Of a stretch of DNA of 64,000 bases, positions 9,297-21,719 are shown piece after piece. Both the position numbers and the translations under genes were made by a program. Where the stretch lies: contig NZ_CP102099.1 of the NCBI RefSeq assembly GCF_024582815.1, forward strand, positions 124,001 through 188,000, in the 5' to 3' direction. The first letter of the stretch is position 1, and each line of letters starts with the position of its first letter. The stretch is from Acinetobacter colistiniresistens. GTDB taxonomy: Bacteria; Pseudomonadota; Gammaproteobacteria; Pseudomonadales; Moraxellaceae. The notes under the pieces are model-generated. The model was not told the DNA's origin, made no database searches, and worked only from the letters and a program-made list of their open reading frames with translations.

Positions 9297-9323
9297 AAAG
9301 GCTGCCGATAGGGGCAGCCTTTA
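9297..9323. terminator. Bidirectional terminator hairpin
   Basis: AAGGCTGCC at 9299-9307 pairs with GGCAGCCTT at 9313-9321, flanked by A-rich and T-rich runs. It lies between the convergent PhaC-like hydrolase and the c-di-GMP gene. Confidence 0.85.
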
Positions 9324-9349
9324 ACATAAGCCGATCTTCGATTTATCCA

Positions 9350-11413
9350 TCATGCAAAGTGCTGATAGCGATGCAATACCAGACCTTCTATATTGACGGG
9401 CGTACCTAATAAATAGCCTTGTAGTTGATTGCATCCCAAACTGGTCAGGATATCCGCTTGCTGTTGTGTTTCAACCCCTTCTGCTGTCACGACTAAGCCC
9501 AATTTTGCAGCCAGATGGATAATACTTTCTAAAATGGCCTCTTCTTTTGAATTCGGTTTCAGATCAATCAGGAAACCTCGATCAATTTTCAATTCATCGA
9601 CTGGTAAATCTTTTAAATACAAGAAACTTGAATAGCCTGTACCAAAGTCATCAATTGCAATTCGAATCCCAAGTTTACGTAAACGTTCCAAGGTACGAAT
9701 ACTGGAATCAATATGATGCATTGCTGTAGATTCAGTAATTTCAAGAATGAGATGATGCGGTTGGATCTGATATTGTTCTAATAATTGTTCTAATACACTA
9801 AAAAGCTTTTTATTTTCAAATTGCAGAGCAGATAAATTAACAGCGATTGGATAAAAAGGACTGCTACTTCGTTCCCACTGCTGAATCTGTATACAGGCCT
9901 GTTCAAGTGCCCAATATCCCATCGGAATAATCAATCCAGTTTTTTCAGCACCCTCAATAAACATTTGCGGTGTCAATAAGCCCAGTGTTGGGTGTTTCCA
10001 TCGAATTAAGGCTTCTACCCCACAGACCTCATAATTCGAGGTAAATTTGGGTTGATAAAACAGCACAAATTGTTGCTCATCAACCGCCTTATAGAGATCA
10101 TTGATCAGTTTGGACTGACTGCGTACATCTTGCTGATCTGACATTGAGTGGAACATAGTATAGGTGTTACGGCCCTGATCTTTGGAAATCAGCATTGCAA
10201 CATCCGCATTAATCAACAGGTCTTGAACATTGGTACCATGTTCAGGGTACATTGCAATCCCGACGCTGGCAGAAATATTAATATCTTTTGCCGCAATCAG
10301 ATAAGTTTCCTGAATGTAATGCAAAATATCTTCTGAAAGCTGCATCGCTTCATTGATATCGGTATTCTCAGAAATTAAGACGAACTCATCTCCACCAATC
10401 CGAAACAGCTTATGACTTGAGCCCAGCTTATTGTATAAACGATTCGCCATCTGAATCAGTAACTGATCACCAATATGATGACCAAAGGCATCATTTACTG
10501 ATTTAAAGCGATCTAGATCGATATATAAAAATGCCGCTTTTTGCTTATTTAAGCGATGATGATTGAAGACCTCTTCTGCATGCTCAGTCAGGTATAAGCG
10601 ATTGGGTAATTTGGTCAGTGTGTCATGTAAAGACTGGGTGGCTAGTTCTTTATTAATTAAAGTGAGTTGCTCATTCCTTTCTTCAAGTCTAGCCTCCAGT
10701 ATCGCAACGGCAAAACCAGCAACAAAAACCAGACTGGTAATAAAAATAATCGTAAACAGTAAAACGCTTTGCCCTGTCTGCTCTGAAGTCAAAACTTGCG
10801 CCAGACTTTCATCAAAGTAGGTTGCAGCCATCCCTGTATAGTGCATTCCCACAATACTAAAGGCCATGAGTACAGCAACAACCCCCTTGAGCAAGGTACG
10901 ATATTTGACTGCTGTTTTATATTTAAAAATAAAAAAGAAACTTAGACCTGAACCACTAATTGCAATTAAGACTGAACACAAGACCAGTAAAGGGTCGTAA
11001 TGCATGGCATGATGTTCAACCGTCAGTGCCGCCATACCCGTATAGTGCATTCCGGATATGCCAAGTCCCATAAACACGGCACCGAGAATCAAGCGCGGGA
11101 TAGGCAAAGTCGGTCTTGAAGTCAGCCAAACAGCAAAGGTAGAAGCAACGGCCCCCACTAGGTAGGAAAGAACGGTCAAATTAACATCAAAAAGATAGCC
11201 TTCTGGCAAATGGCTAGCCAGCATTCCCACAAAGTGCATTGACCATATGGCTAATCCTAAAATCAGCCCACTCGCCATTAAAATGCTTTTTTCAAACTTT
11301 TTATAAGCAGCTTTAAAAACGAGTTCTTCCATCGAAACTGCAGCGTAACATGTCGCGACTGCAACCAAAATGGAAACGATGACCAATGTGCTATCATAAT
11401 CAACGTGAACCAT
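9350..11413 (-). CDS. MHYT-GGDEF-EAL membrane c-di-GMP enzyme
   Basis: This 687-residue protein begins with an MHYT sensor of about seven membrane helices (residues 1-240) carrying the repeated signature as MHFVGM once and MHYTGM twice; the family is proposed to bind copper and sense small gases. A short coiled linker leads to a diguanylate cyclase domain with an intact GGDEF motif at about residue 338. The C-terminal phosphodiesterase domain has EALIRW near 467, the acidic loop DDFGTGYS and the ITES segment. Both active sites look intact, so it may make or break cyclic di-GMP according to signal. It would affect biofilm and surface attachment. Monocistronic. Confidence 0.94.
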   Translation of the reverse strand: MVHVDYDSTLVIVSILVAVATCYAAVSMEELVFKAAYKKFEKSILMASGLILGLAIWSMHFVGMLASHLPEGYLFDVNLTVLSYLVGAVASTFAVWLTSRPTLPIPRLILGAVFMGLGISGMHYTGMAALTVEHHAMHYDPLLVLCSVLIAISGSGLSFFFIFKYKTAVKYRTLLKGVVAVLMAFSIVGMHYTGMAATYFDESLAQVLTSEQTGQSVLLFTIIFITSLVFVAGFAVAILEARLEERNEQLTLINKELATQSLHDTLTKLPNRLYLTEHAEEVFNHHRLNKQKAAFLYIDLDRFKSVNDAFGHHIGDQLLIQMANRLYNKLGSSHKLFRIGGDEFVLISENTDINEAMQLSEDILHYIQETYLIAAKDINISASVGIAMYPEHGTNVQDLLINADVAMLISKDQGRNTYTMFHSMSDQQDVRSQSKLINDLYKAVDEQQFVLFYQPKFTSNYEVCGVEALIRWKHPTLGLLTPQMFIEGAEKTGLIIPMGYWALEQACIQIQQWERSSSPFYPIAVNLSALQFENKKLFSVLEQLLEQYQIQPHHLILEITESTAMHHIDSSIRTLERLRKLGIRIAIDDFGTGYSSFLYLKDLPVDELKIDRGFLIDLKPNSKEEAILESIIHLAAKLGLVVTAEGVETQQQADILTSLGCNQLQGYLLGTPVNIEGLVLHRYQHFA

Positions 11414-11853
11414 AAAGGACTTCCATGATTATTCAGTACTTTTTTTTATATGATGAGCAAAAATGCCCGAAATCCGAACGACGTTTCACACCCAAAGAAG
11501 CCATGAAGACTGGATTCATAAACTTTCCTTAACAATAACATCATCTAGCATAAGGTCAAGTCTTTTTCACTTTATAAATCAATAGAATAAAAGCACATAA
11601 TCATTTCAAACCAATGAAAAATCTTGTTTTTTATTACATTTTTTTACCAAAAGACTCATTTATTTTTACTAGATCATTTTAATTTTTAAGTCATGACAAA
11701 TTCTTTGTTTTTAATCGTGCAGATACCCCAAAGCATGCAACACTTTTTCTATTTAATCAGAACCTCTTACAGCAATCAAGCTGATTAAAACACCAACAAT
11801 ATAAGCTTATTTTTTTATCTATATTGTTATAACTCTGTTATTGACTGGCATAA

Positions 11854-11893
11854 AAAAGCGCGCTTATTTCAACATGTTTTTTTGCTGAAATGA
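11854..11893 (-). terminator. Terminator-like hairpins after tail copy C
   Basis: On the minus strand TTTCAGC...GTTGAAA forms a weak stem, followed by the palindrome AAGCGCGCTT and a T run. It lies directly downstream of the most diverged ilvC tail copy. Reading is tentative because two small structures overlap. Confidence 0.4.
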
Positions 11894-11902
11894 GCACCTA
11901 AC

Positions 11903-11948
11903 CTCGTTCTTGTTTTTACCTACGGTTTTGTTCGCTGGAATCCTGAAT
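11903..11948 (-). pseudogene. Degenerate third copy of ilvC 3' end
   Basis: Read on the minus strand, this block aligns with the last about 15 codons of ilvC (at 12158-12205). It still encodes a recognisable IPANKTVGKNKN in place of [12 protein letters not shown]. Roughly three quarters of bases match, with a small indel. The flanking GCACCTAACCTC also resembles the sequence just beyond the true ilvC stop. Confidence 0.65.
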
Positions 11949-12012
11949 AGGATCTTTTTCACAACGGTGGTGATATGCTTCGCTAACGCATGTAGCAGCT
12001 CGATTATCCAAT

Positions 12013-12041
12013 AAAACCCCCCTGTACAAACCGGGGCTTTT
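12013..12041 (-). terminator. Terminator after ilvC tail copy B
   Basis: AAAACCCC at 12013-12020 pairs with the GGGGCTTTT at 12033-12041, leaving a C-rich loop. On the minus strand it ends in a T run. It lies 18 bases beyond the stop of the second ilvC tail copy. Confidence 0.65.
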
Positions 12042-12058
12042 AAAGATTAGAGCAGAAC

Positions 12059-12106
12059 TTAGTTCTTCTCTTTATCTACGATTTTGTTTGCTTGAATCCA
12101 AGGTAT
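12059..12106 (-). pseudogene. Second copy of ilvC 3' end
   Basis: This block is almost identical to the true end of ilvC at 12158-12205, differing at only a few bases over 48. In the minus-strand frame it encodes [14 protein letters not shown] and a stop, exactly the end of the IlvC protein, but no upstream coding sequence is attached. It begins right after the terminator of the real gene. Confidence 0.85.
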
Positions 12107-12110
12107 GAAC

Positions 12111-12139
12111 AAAAATGGGAAGCGTTGCTTCCCATTTTT
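12111..12139. terminator. ilvC terminator
   Basis: AAAAATGGGAAGC at 12111-12123 and GCTTCCCATTTTT at 12127-12139 form a perfect 13-bp stem with a GTT loop and T tails on both strands. It lies 18 bases downstream of the ilvC stop. Confidence 0.92.
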
Positions 12140-12157
12140 TGTGTAAGGCACGTAACC

Positions 12158-13186
<1,029 letters not shown>

Positions 13187-13236
13187 CTAAAATTTTTGTC
13201 ATTTCCCTTGTTCTGCAAGGACAGATCTTTTGTAGG

Positions 13237-13296
13237 CTCCCCCATGATTACCGTTCTGGGTGATCCCCCCTCTTGTTCAAAGAGGGGTTGGGGGAG
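13237..13296. repeat. Nested inverted repeat between ilvH and ilvC
   Basis: An outer pair, CTCCCCCA at 13237-13244 and TGGGGGAG at 13289-13296, encloses an inner hairpin with CCCCTCTT at 13267-13274 and AAGAGGGG at 13280-13287. The C/G-rich composition stands out from its surroundings. It looks like a short dispersed intergenic repeat (inference) and may attenuate or process the ilv transcript. Confidence 0.65.
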
Positions 13297-13301
13297 ATTT
13301 T

Positions 13302-13793
13302 TTAAATTGTTAAAACTTTTTCACCGCGCGCGATGCCTGATACACCAGAACGAACAACTTCTAGAATGGTATTTTCTGCCAGCGCATCAATAAAACCATC
13401 AATTTTTTCAGTTGTTCCTGCGATCTGAATCGTATAGGTCGTCGGCGTCACATCCACAATCTGAGCACGGAAGATGTCAGCCGTACGTTTGATTTCCGCA
13501 CGTGCCGCACCCAATGCCTTGACTTTGATCAGCATCAATTCACGTTCAATGTGTGAACCTTCAGACAGATCAACCACTTTCACTACTTCAACCAATTTGT
13601 TCAATTGCTTGGTGATCTGCTCGATTTTGTGGTCATCGCCATAAGTGGTTAAGGTCAAACGCGATAAGGTTTCGTCTTCTGTCGGTGCAACATTGAGGGT
13701 TTCAATGTTGTAGCCACGTTGACTAAATAAGCCAACCAGACGAGAAAGCGCACCAGCTTCGTTTTCAACGAGTACTGAAATAATATGTCTCAT
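13302..13793 (-). CDS. ilvH: Acetolactate synthase small (regulatory) subunit
   Basis: This 163-residue protein begins [27 protein letters not shown], the ACT domain that binds valine and mediates feedback inhibition. The C-terminal half (about 80-163) is the ALS_ss_C domain. It stimulates and regulates the catalytic subunit encoded immediately upstream. The TAATG junction overlaps the ilvB stop by one base, implying translational coupling. Length and sequence match the IlvH type. Confidence 0.97.
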   Translation of the reverse strand: MRHIISVLVENEAGALSRLVGLFSQRGYNIETLNVAPTEDETLSRLTLTTYGDDHKIEQITKQLNKLVEVVKVVDLSEGSHIERELMLIKVKALGAARAEIKRTADIFRAQIVDVTPTTYTIQIAGTTEKIDGFIDALAENTILEVVRSGVSGIARGEKVLTI

Positions 13794-15517
13794 TATGTAC
13801 GCTCCCCTTTACCTAACCACATATCCTTCATGGACTGACCTGCAATCAACATTGGATACACATGTTCTGTACGATCAACCATGACATTAATGAACACGCA
13901 TTTATCATTAATTGCCATCGCTTCAGCTAATTTAGAATCGAGCTCGTCAGCATGGTTAATCTGAATGCCCACATGACCATAGGCTTCCATTAACTTGGCA
14001 AAGTCAGGTAATGAATCGACATAAGAACTTGAATGACGTCCTTCGTAGTTCATGTCTTGCCACTGCTTCACCATGCCTAACGCCTGGTTGTTCAAGCAAA
14101 GAATTTTCACATTCAAGCCATATTGCTTGCAGGTCGACAATTCTTGGATACACATCTGAATTGATGCTTCGCCTGTAATACACACCACCTGCTGGTCAGG
14201 GAATGCCAGCTTTGCAGCCATCGCATACGGTAAACCAACACCCATAGTGCCTAAGCCACCAGAGTTGATCCACTGACGTGGACGTTTGTATTTGTAGTAG
14301 TTCGCACCAAACATTTGATGCTGACCTACGTCAGATGTAATGATCGCTTCACCATTGGTCGCACGATCCAATGCTTCAACCACTTGTTGTGGTTTCATCA
14401 CACCATTTTGACCTGCTTCATAACGTAAGCCATGTACTTTACGCCACTCATTAATTTGAGACCACCATGCCGCAATTGCTTCAGGGTTTGGCTTCGATAC
14501 ATTCATTTGTTTCAATTGCGCCAACATTTCTTGAAGAACAGGCTCTACTGCACCCACGATTGGGATATGCGCCATAATGGTCTTCGAGATGGTTGCCGGA
14601 TCGACATCAATATGAATGACTTTTGCATTGGTACAGAATTTTGCTGGGTTATTGGTCACACGGTCATCGAAACGTGCACCAATCGCTAAGATCACATCGG
14701 CATTATGCATCGCCATATTGGCTTCATAAGTACCATGCATCCCCAACATTCCCACGAATTGCGGGTCGTTACCCGGGAAAGCACCTAAGCCCATTAAAGT
14801 ATTGGTGACTGGGTAGCCCAACAAGTGTGCAAGTTCAGTCAATAATCCAGAGGCATTACCTTGAACTACACCACCACCCGTATAAATCATCGGACGTTTC
14901 GCGGTAATTAGCTCATCAATCGCTTTGCGAATTTGACCCGAGTGACCACGTGAAGGCGGCTGATATGAACGCATCTTCACTTTTTCAGGATATTCGTAGG
15001 CAAATTTTTCCGCAGGATTCGTTGCATCCTTTGGAATATCAACCACAACTGGACCCGGACGGCCAGACGCAGCGATATAGAAGGCTTTCTTAATAATTGC
15101 AGGTATTTCACTCGCGTGACGCACTTGGAAACTGTGTTTTACGATTGGACGAGAAATACCCACCATATCGGTTTCTTGGAACGCGTCCTCTCCAATCAGA
15201 TGGCTTGCAACCTGACCAGACAAAATCACCATTGGGATTGAGTCCATATAGGCTGTTGCGATTGGAGTGACGGTATTGGTTGCGCCCGGCCCTGAAGTGA
15301 CCAGTACTACACCAGTCTTACCTGTTACGCGCGAGTATGCATCTGCCATGTGACCAGCAGCTTGCTCATGACGAACGAGGTAATGGTTAATTTTGTCTTG
15401 TTGAAATAGCGCATCATAAATATGTAATACAGCGCCGCCTGGATACCCAAAAACATGCTCTACGCCTTCGTCCGCAAGGGCACGAACGAGCATTTCACCA
15501 CCAGATAAAAGTTCCAA
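13793..15517 (-). CDS. ilvB: Acetolactate synthase large (catalytic) subunit
   Basis: This 574-residue ThDP enzyme condenses pyruvate with pyruvate or 2-ketobutyrate, the first committed step of branched-chain amino acid synthesis. It has the catalytic Glu in [17 protein letters not shown] near residue 50, a central FAD/Rossmann domain, and the ThDP motif beginning with GEAS (more often GDGS/GDAS) and reaching LNN near residue 475. The start is TTG at 15517: an in-frame TGA lies nine bases upstream, and AGGGTGAA sits at proper spacing. The alternative is an ATG eight codons in. It heads the ilvB-ilvH-ilvC cluster, with an 11-bp inverted repeat just upstream. Confidence 0.96.
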   Translation of the reverse strand: MELLSGGEMLVRALADEGVEHVFGYPGGAVLHIYDALFQQDKINHYLVRHEQAAGHMADAYSRVTGKTGVVLVTSGPGATNTVTPIATAYMDSIPMVILSGQVASHLIGEDAFQETDMVGISRPIVKHSFQVRHASEIPAIIKKAFYIAASGRPGPVVVDIPKDATNPAEKFAYEYPEKVKMRSYQPPSRGHSGQIRKAIDELITAKRPMIYTGGGVVQGNASGLLTELAHLLGYPVTNTLMGLGAFPGNDPQFVGMLGMHGTYEANMAMHNADVILAIGARFDDRVTNNPAKFCTNAKVIHIDVDPATISKTIMAHIPIVGAVEPVLQEMLAQLKQMNVSKPNPEAIAAWWSQINEWRKVHGLRYEAGQNGVMKPQQVVEALDRATNGEAIITSDVGQHQMFGANYYKYKRPRQWINSGGLGTMGVGLPYAMAAKLAFPDQQVVCITGEASIQMCIQELSTCKQYGLNVKILCLNNQALGMVKQWQDMNYEGRHSSSYVDSLPDFAKLMEAYGHVGIQINHADELDSKLAEAMAINDKCVFINVMVDRTEHVYPMLIAGQSMKDMWLGKGERT

Positions 15518-16024
15518 CGTGATTCACCCTAGTGTTAGCACAATTTATGGGAGACATAAATTGTGTGTTATTCATTAACTTTTGCACTTCTTATAAGTGT
15601 GCGTATTCTACTCGTTTTTGCTGCAATAGGAAAAATTTTCTGAGACTCATCAGCCGTATAAACTTGATGACATCTCGAATCAAAATGTGCTGGGATAAGC
15701 AGATTTCAAAACGTCATTCTCTCGGCTAGAAAGAATGTCCATTGCAAGCCATGACATTTATTCGAAGGGTGATCAAATAAACACATATAAAACTTGAGAA
15801 AGCATTCTTGTTTCTTTCATAAGCAATGTCAAGAACAAAGAAAAGGTTTTTAACGAATATTTTTTGGCTGTTGTTTTTTTAAACACATTTCACGAAATAT
15901 TTTGGTCTTTTTAAATGCCCTTTTATCAAAAAACTATTTTCTTTTTATTGAAAACTAGGCATTGTAAACTACTTGATTAGGCACTTTGGTCGAATATAAA
16001 TATATTTTCTTGGGGAGATCAAAC
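15518..16024. other. Divergent intergenic region of ilvB and DUF4124 gene
   Basis: About 507 AT-rich bases carry the promoters of two divergent genes. The clearest structure is the inverted repeat at 15539-15565. I found no leader peptide rich in branched-chain codons, so classical attenuation is not supported by eye. Confidence 0.5.
15539..15565. promoter_or_regulatory. 11-bp perfect inverted repeat in ilvB leader
   Basis: CACAATTTATG at 15539-15549 and CATAAATTGTG at 15555-15565 are perfect complements around a five-base GGAGA spacer. The repeat ends 22 bases before the ilvB start codon. It could be an operator or an RNA hairpin controlling ribosome access. Confidence 0.65.
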
Positions 16025-16372
16025 ATGAAGTCATCTTATTTAAAAACAAGCTTATACACACTTACAGCAACTGTACTATTGCTCTGTTCTAGCCAAAACC
16101 ATGCACAGCAATATTATAAATGGGTCGATGCCAATGGCTCGACCCATTACACCACTACACCACCACCGAAAGGTGCAAAACGGTTGGATAAAGTTTCGAC
16201 TTATGGCAATAGCCATCAAACCACCACCCCAACCACTCAGCAAGGGCAGCAAGCCAATCCTGAAGCTGCGCCCAATATACCGCAACAGACATCTCAAACA
16301 GCACCTGTAGCACCAGCAAACACAGTTAAACCGCAGAGCCCGCCACCTGCCTCTGCTGTATCTGCTAAATAA
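16025..16372 (+). CDS. Secreted DUF4124-domain protein
   Basis: The start is placed at the ATG at 16025, which follows GGGGAGAT by five bases; an upstream in-frame start lacks such a site. The 115-residue product has a signal peptide ending near SQNHAQQ. It then has the short DUF4124 motif YYKWVDANGSTHYTTTPPP, a small beta-rich domain common in proteobacterial envelope proteins. The rest is a Pro/Gln/Thr-rich low-complexity tail. It is likely periplasmic; no biochemical role is known. Divergent from ilvB and upstream of leuS. Confidence 0.85.
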   Translation: MKSSYLKTSLYTLTATVLLLCSSQNHAQQYYKWVDANGSTHYTTTPPPKGAKRLDKVSTYGNSHQTTTPTTQQGQQANPEAAPNIPQQTSQTAPVAPANTVKPQSPPPASAVSAK

Positions 16373-16485
16373 ACACAACGACAATCCTGCAAGGTCATCT
16401 TCAATACAGTGGCCTTGTAGATAAAATCCCGATCTAAAAACTGACAATTACTACAATTTTGCGCTATGCTGTGCAGCAATCTTAA

Positions 16486-19140
<2,655 letters not shown>

Positions 19141-19152
19141 TAATTCGTTCTT

Positions 19153-19198
19153 GCCTCTCTTTGTAAAAAGAGAGGCATCCCCTCGTGAAACCAGAGGG
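19153..19198. repeat. Hairpin-rich spacer between leuS and lptE
   Basis: GCCTCTCTTT at 19153-19162 and AAAGAGAGGC at 19167-19176 form a 10-bp stem with a GTAA loop. A second small repeat, CCCTC...GAGGG, follows. There is no T tract, so it is not a classical terminator. Its C/T-rich arms resemble the element between ilvH and ilvC. Confidence 0.6.
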
Positions 19199-19228
19199 AT
19201 AAGAATAGATTTCATTAGAGGAATAAAT

Positions 19229-19738
19229 ATGCACTTAGCGCAACGTGCAGCTGCTATCGTTCTCACTTTAGGCCTAAGTGCAGGCTTAGTCGGCTGTGGC
19301 TTTCACTTAAAAGGAAGCAACACTACAGCAGCACCATTGGTTTATAACAAACTAACTTTAGTATTGCCTGATAATACCGATGAGTTGGAAAATCGTCTCA
19401 GTATCTATCTCAGTGCGACAGGTGTACAGCTCAGTAACGCGAATGATGCTTATGTACTTCGTATTCTGGATTACACGCCGCGTCGCCAATTGTTGAATGG
19501 TAAGTTGACCGAAGTATTGCTACGTTTAACCGTGACCTTCCAGATTGAAGACCGTCAAGGCAAGAAAATCACTGAACCACGTACCTTAACCGCCTCTCGT
19601 ACCTATCAATACGATGTGGCTACAGTGAACACGGATAACCAACAAGAAATCTATCTCAATCGAATTATTGTTGATGATATTGCACAGCAAGTGACTCGTC
19701 AGATTGCGGCGAACCGTTTACCCAAAGCTCAGCCATAA
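19229..19738 (+). CDS. lptE: LPS-assembly lipoprotein LptE
   Basis: The start is set at the ATG at 19229, after AGAGGAAT. From here the 169-residue product has a proper lipoprotein signal ending in the lipobox LVGC (Cys at about 22). The mature part begins CGFHLKGSN, typical of LptE/RlpB, and is a small alpha/beta domain. LptE plugs the LptD barrel and helps export lipopolysaccharide or lipooligosaccharide to the cell surface. Its place between leuS and holA matches the order in many gammaproteobacteria. Confidence 0.93.
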   Translation: MHLAQRAAAIVLTLGLSAGLVGCGFHLKGSNTTAAPLVYNKLTLVLPDNTDELENRLSIYLSATGVQLSNANDAYVLRILDYTPRRQLLNGKLTEVLLRLTVTFQIEDRQGKKITEPRTLTASRTYQYDVATVNTDNQQEIYLNRIIVDDIAQQVTRQIAANRLPKAQP

Positions 19739-19747
19739 TCACGCTTT

Positions 19748-20743
19748 ATGAAACTGGATTATGTTCAAGCCTTAAAACGTGTGGGTGAGGCTCGCGGTGC
19801 ATGGATTATCCATGGACAAGAGCCTCTACTGGAGCAAAACCTGCTCGATGCATTCCGTAAGAGCTGGCAACAGCAAGAAGTTGAACGGCAACGCTATGAT
19901 ATCAATAGCGTGAATGACTGGAAAAATGTCTTTAACGCACTGAATAGTTTATCCCTGTTTTCACAACAACTTGCGATTGAAGTACATGGCAATATCAAGC
20001 CCGATGCCAATGGCTTGAAACAGCTGAAAAGCTATATTCAACATAATGAACATAACCTCTTATTGGTTGTTTTACCCAAACAGGACAGTAGCAGCTTAAA
20101 GTCTGCCTTCTTCCAAGTGGTTGAGGCCAATGGTGTGGTGGTTCCACTCACCGCAACCTATCCACAAGATCGACAACGTATCTTAGCCTTAGAAGCAGAA
20201 AAGCTTGGTATTCAGCTCAATCATGATGCATGGCAATGGCTGATGCAGCATCATGAACATAATCTTCTGGCTGCCAAAAATAGCCTGATGCGTGTTGCCG
20301 ATACCTTTCCCGATATTCAACAGATTCAGATTGAACAGCTTTATGCCTGCTTGCAGGATCAATCGCGTTATACCACCTATGATCTAAGTGATGCTTTACT
20401 GGCAGGAAATCTGGCACAGTCCGTCAAGATTTATCAATATCTGATTGCTGCGGGTGAACCTGATAGTCTGATCTTATGGACCCTGAGCAAAGAAATGCGC
20501 TTATTGATGCAATTGTTTGAACAACCGCATAATGCAATTCAACTCGGGATCTGGAAAACCAAAGTTTCACAGTATCAACAAGCGCTACGCCGTTTAAATC
20601 CAAGACAGTTTCTGACTTGGTCTGATTTATTATTGCGTATTGATGCAGCAATTAAAGGCATGTCTAAGGAAAACCCAGAACAACTAATGCTACAAGCTTT
20701 AGCTGAACTCTGTGGTACGACCTTATTCACACAACCTAGTTAA
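19748..20743 (+). CDS. holA: DNA polymerase III delta subunit
   Basis: This 331-residue protein is the clamp-loader subunit that opens the beta sliding clamp. The N-terminal AAA+-like domain contains GAWIIHGQEPLLEQ near residues 18-31, a degenerate ATPase site as expected for delta. The middle holds LNSLSLFSQQLAIEV, and the C-terminal helical collar includes LWTLSKEMRLL. It starts nine bases after lptE and is probably co-transcribed with it and leuS. Confidence 0.96.
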   Translation: MKLDYVQALKRVGEARGAWIIHGQEPLLEQNLLDAFRKSWQQQEVERQRYDINSVNDWKNVFNALNSLSLFSQQLAIEVHGNIKPDANGLKQLKSYIQHNEHNLLLVVLPKQDSSSLKSAFFQVVEANGVVVPLTATYPQDRQRILALEAEKLGIQLNHDAWQWLMQHHEHNLLAAKNSLMRVADTFPDIQQIQIEQLYACLQDQSRYTTYDLSDALLAGNLAQSVKIYQYLIAAGEPDSLILWTLSKEMRLLMQLFEQPHNAIQLGIWKTKVSQYQQALRRLNPRQFLTWSDLLLRIDAAIKGMSKENPEQLMLQALAELCGTTLFTQPS

Positions 20744-20780
20744 GCCTAAGCATCCAAAAATAAAAATAAGGGATGACATA

Positions 20781-21611
20781 ATGTCTTTTGATTTAAATCC
20801 CCTCTACATTGAGCAGATAAAAAGTCTATTTAAACATGCAGACAGCCTGATCATCAGTGCTGGTGCGGGTATGGGTGTCGATTCAGGTTTACCTGATTTT
20901 CGGGGCAATCAAGGCATGTGGCAAGCTTATCCTGAGCTGGGCAAGCAGCGCATCGATTTTAGCGAAATTGCCAACCCTGCTGCGTTTAAACGGCATCCAC
21001 ATTTAGCCTGGGGTTTTTATGGGCACCGCTTGGCACTCTATCGTCAAACCACGCCTCATCAAGGCTTTGCCCTGCTGAAGCAATTGGCTGAGCAATTAGA
21101 ACTGCCCTATTTTGTATTTACCTCGAATGTCGATGGGCAATTTCAAAAAGCAGGCTTTGCACCTGATCAGATTTATGAATGCCACGGCAGTATCCATTAT
21201 TTGCAATGTCTGAATGTCTGTCAGCAGCATATCTGGTCAGCGAATGAATTGAGTCCAGACATTGCTCAGCACGATTGCCAATGGCAAGGACCATTACCGC
21301 AATGCCCTGCCTGTGGCCATTTAGCACGGCCCAATATTTTAATGTTTAATGATGCGGCTTGGATCAGCCAACGCCAGATGCAACAAGCAAAACGCCTCGA
21401 TAGCTTTTTAAAAAACCACCATCAAGCTGTTGTGATTGAAGTGGGAGCAGGTACCGCCATCCCTACCGTACGTTATTTTAGTGAGCGATTTGTACCGCGG
21501 CTGATTCGAATTAATCCACGCGAATCTGCGATCCCGTCACAAGCAGGTATTGCCCTTCCTTCAAATGCGCATGCAGGTATCTCTAGTATTTATCGGATTT
21601 TTATAGAATAA
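20781..21611 (+). CDS. Sir2-family NAD-dependent deacylase-like protein
   Basis: The start is placed at the ATG at 20781, after AAGGGATGACATA. The 276-residue protein has the sirtuin NAD-binding motif GAGMGVDSGLPDFRG near residues 28-42 and TSNVDGQFQKAG near 114. The catalytic His lies in YECHGSIH near 135. Four Cys (LQCLNVC and PQCPACGH) form the structural zinc site. It lacks the long insertions of larger sirtuins. It would remove acetyl or other acyl groups from lysines using NAD, though some relatives act as ADP-ribosyltransferases. Follows holA closely. Confidence 0.88.
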   Translation: MSFDLNPLYIEQIKSLFKHADSLIISAGAGMGVDSGLPDFRGNQGMWQAYPELGKQRIDFSEIANPAAFKRHPHLAWGFYGHRLALYRQTTPHQGFALLKQLAEQLELPYFVFTSNVDGQFQKAGFAPDQIYECHGSIHYLQCLNVCQQHIWSANELSPDIAQHDCQWQGPLPQCPACGHLARPNILMFNDAAWISQRQMQQAKRLDSFLKNHHQAVVIEVGAGTAIPTVRYFSERFVPRLIRINPRESAIPSQAGIALPSNAHAGISSIYRIFIE

Positions 21612-21719
21612 CTTTGCCGCAAAAAGGAAAATAATTCTCATTATAGTTTAAAAATATTCACGCTTTATCCTCATTTCACTTTTATACTAGCTCCAGTTTC
21701 TCACTTTTGACCTGTTGAC

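Larger units (their letters stand above)
11414..12157. other. Intergenic region downstream of ilvC holding ilvC tail remnants
   Basis: This 744-base gap contains no intact gene. Its left half, 11414-11850, is AT-rich with nothing I recognise. Its right half, 11854-12139, holds two degenerate copies of the last codons of ilvC and three terminator-like hairpins; these are listed separately. Confidence 0.7.

Noticed and set aside
15518..16024. Attenuator with a leader peptide for the ilv operon
   Set aside because: No short ORF rich in Leu, Val and Ile codons followed by a terminator hairpin could be found ahead of ilvB.
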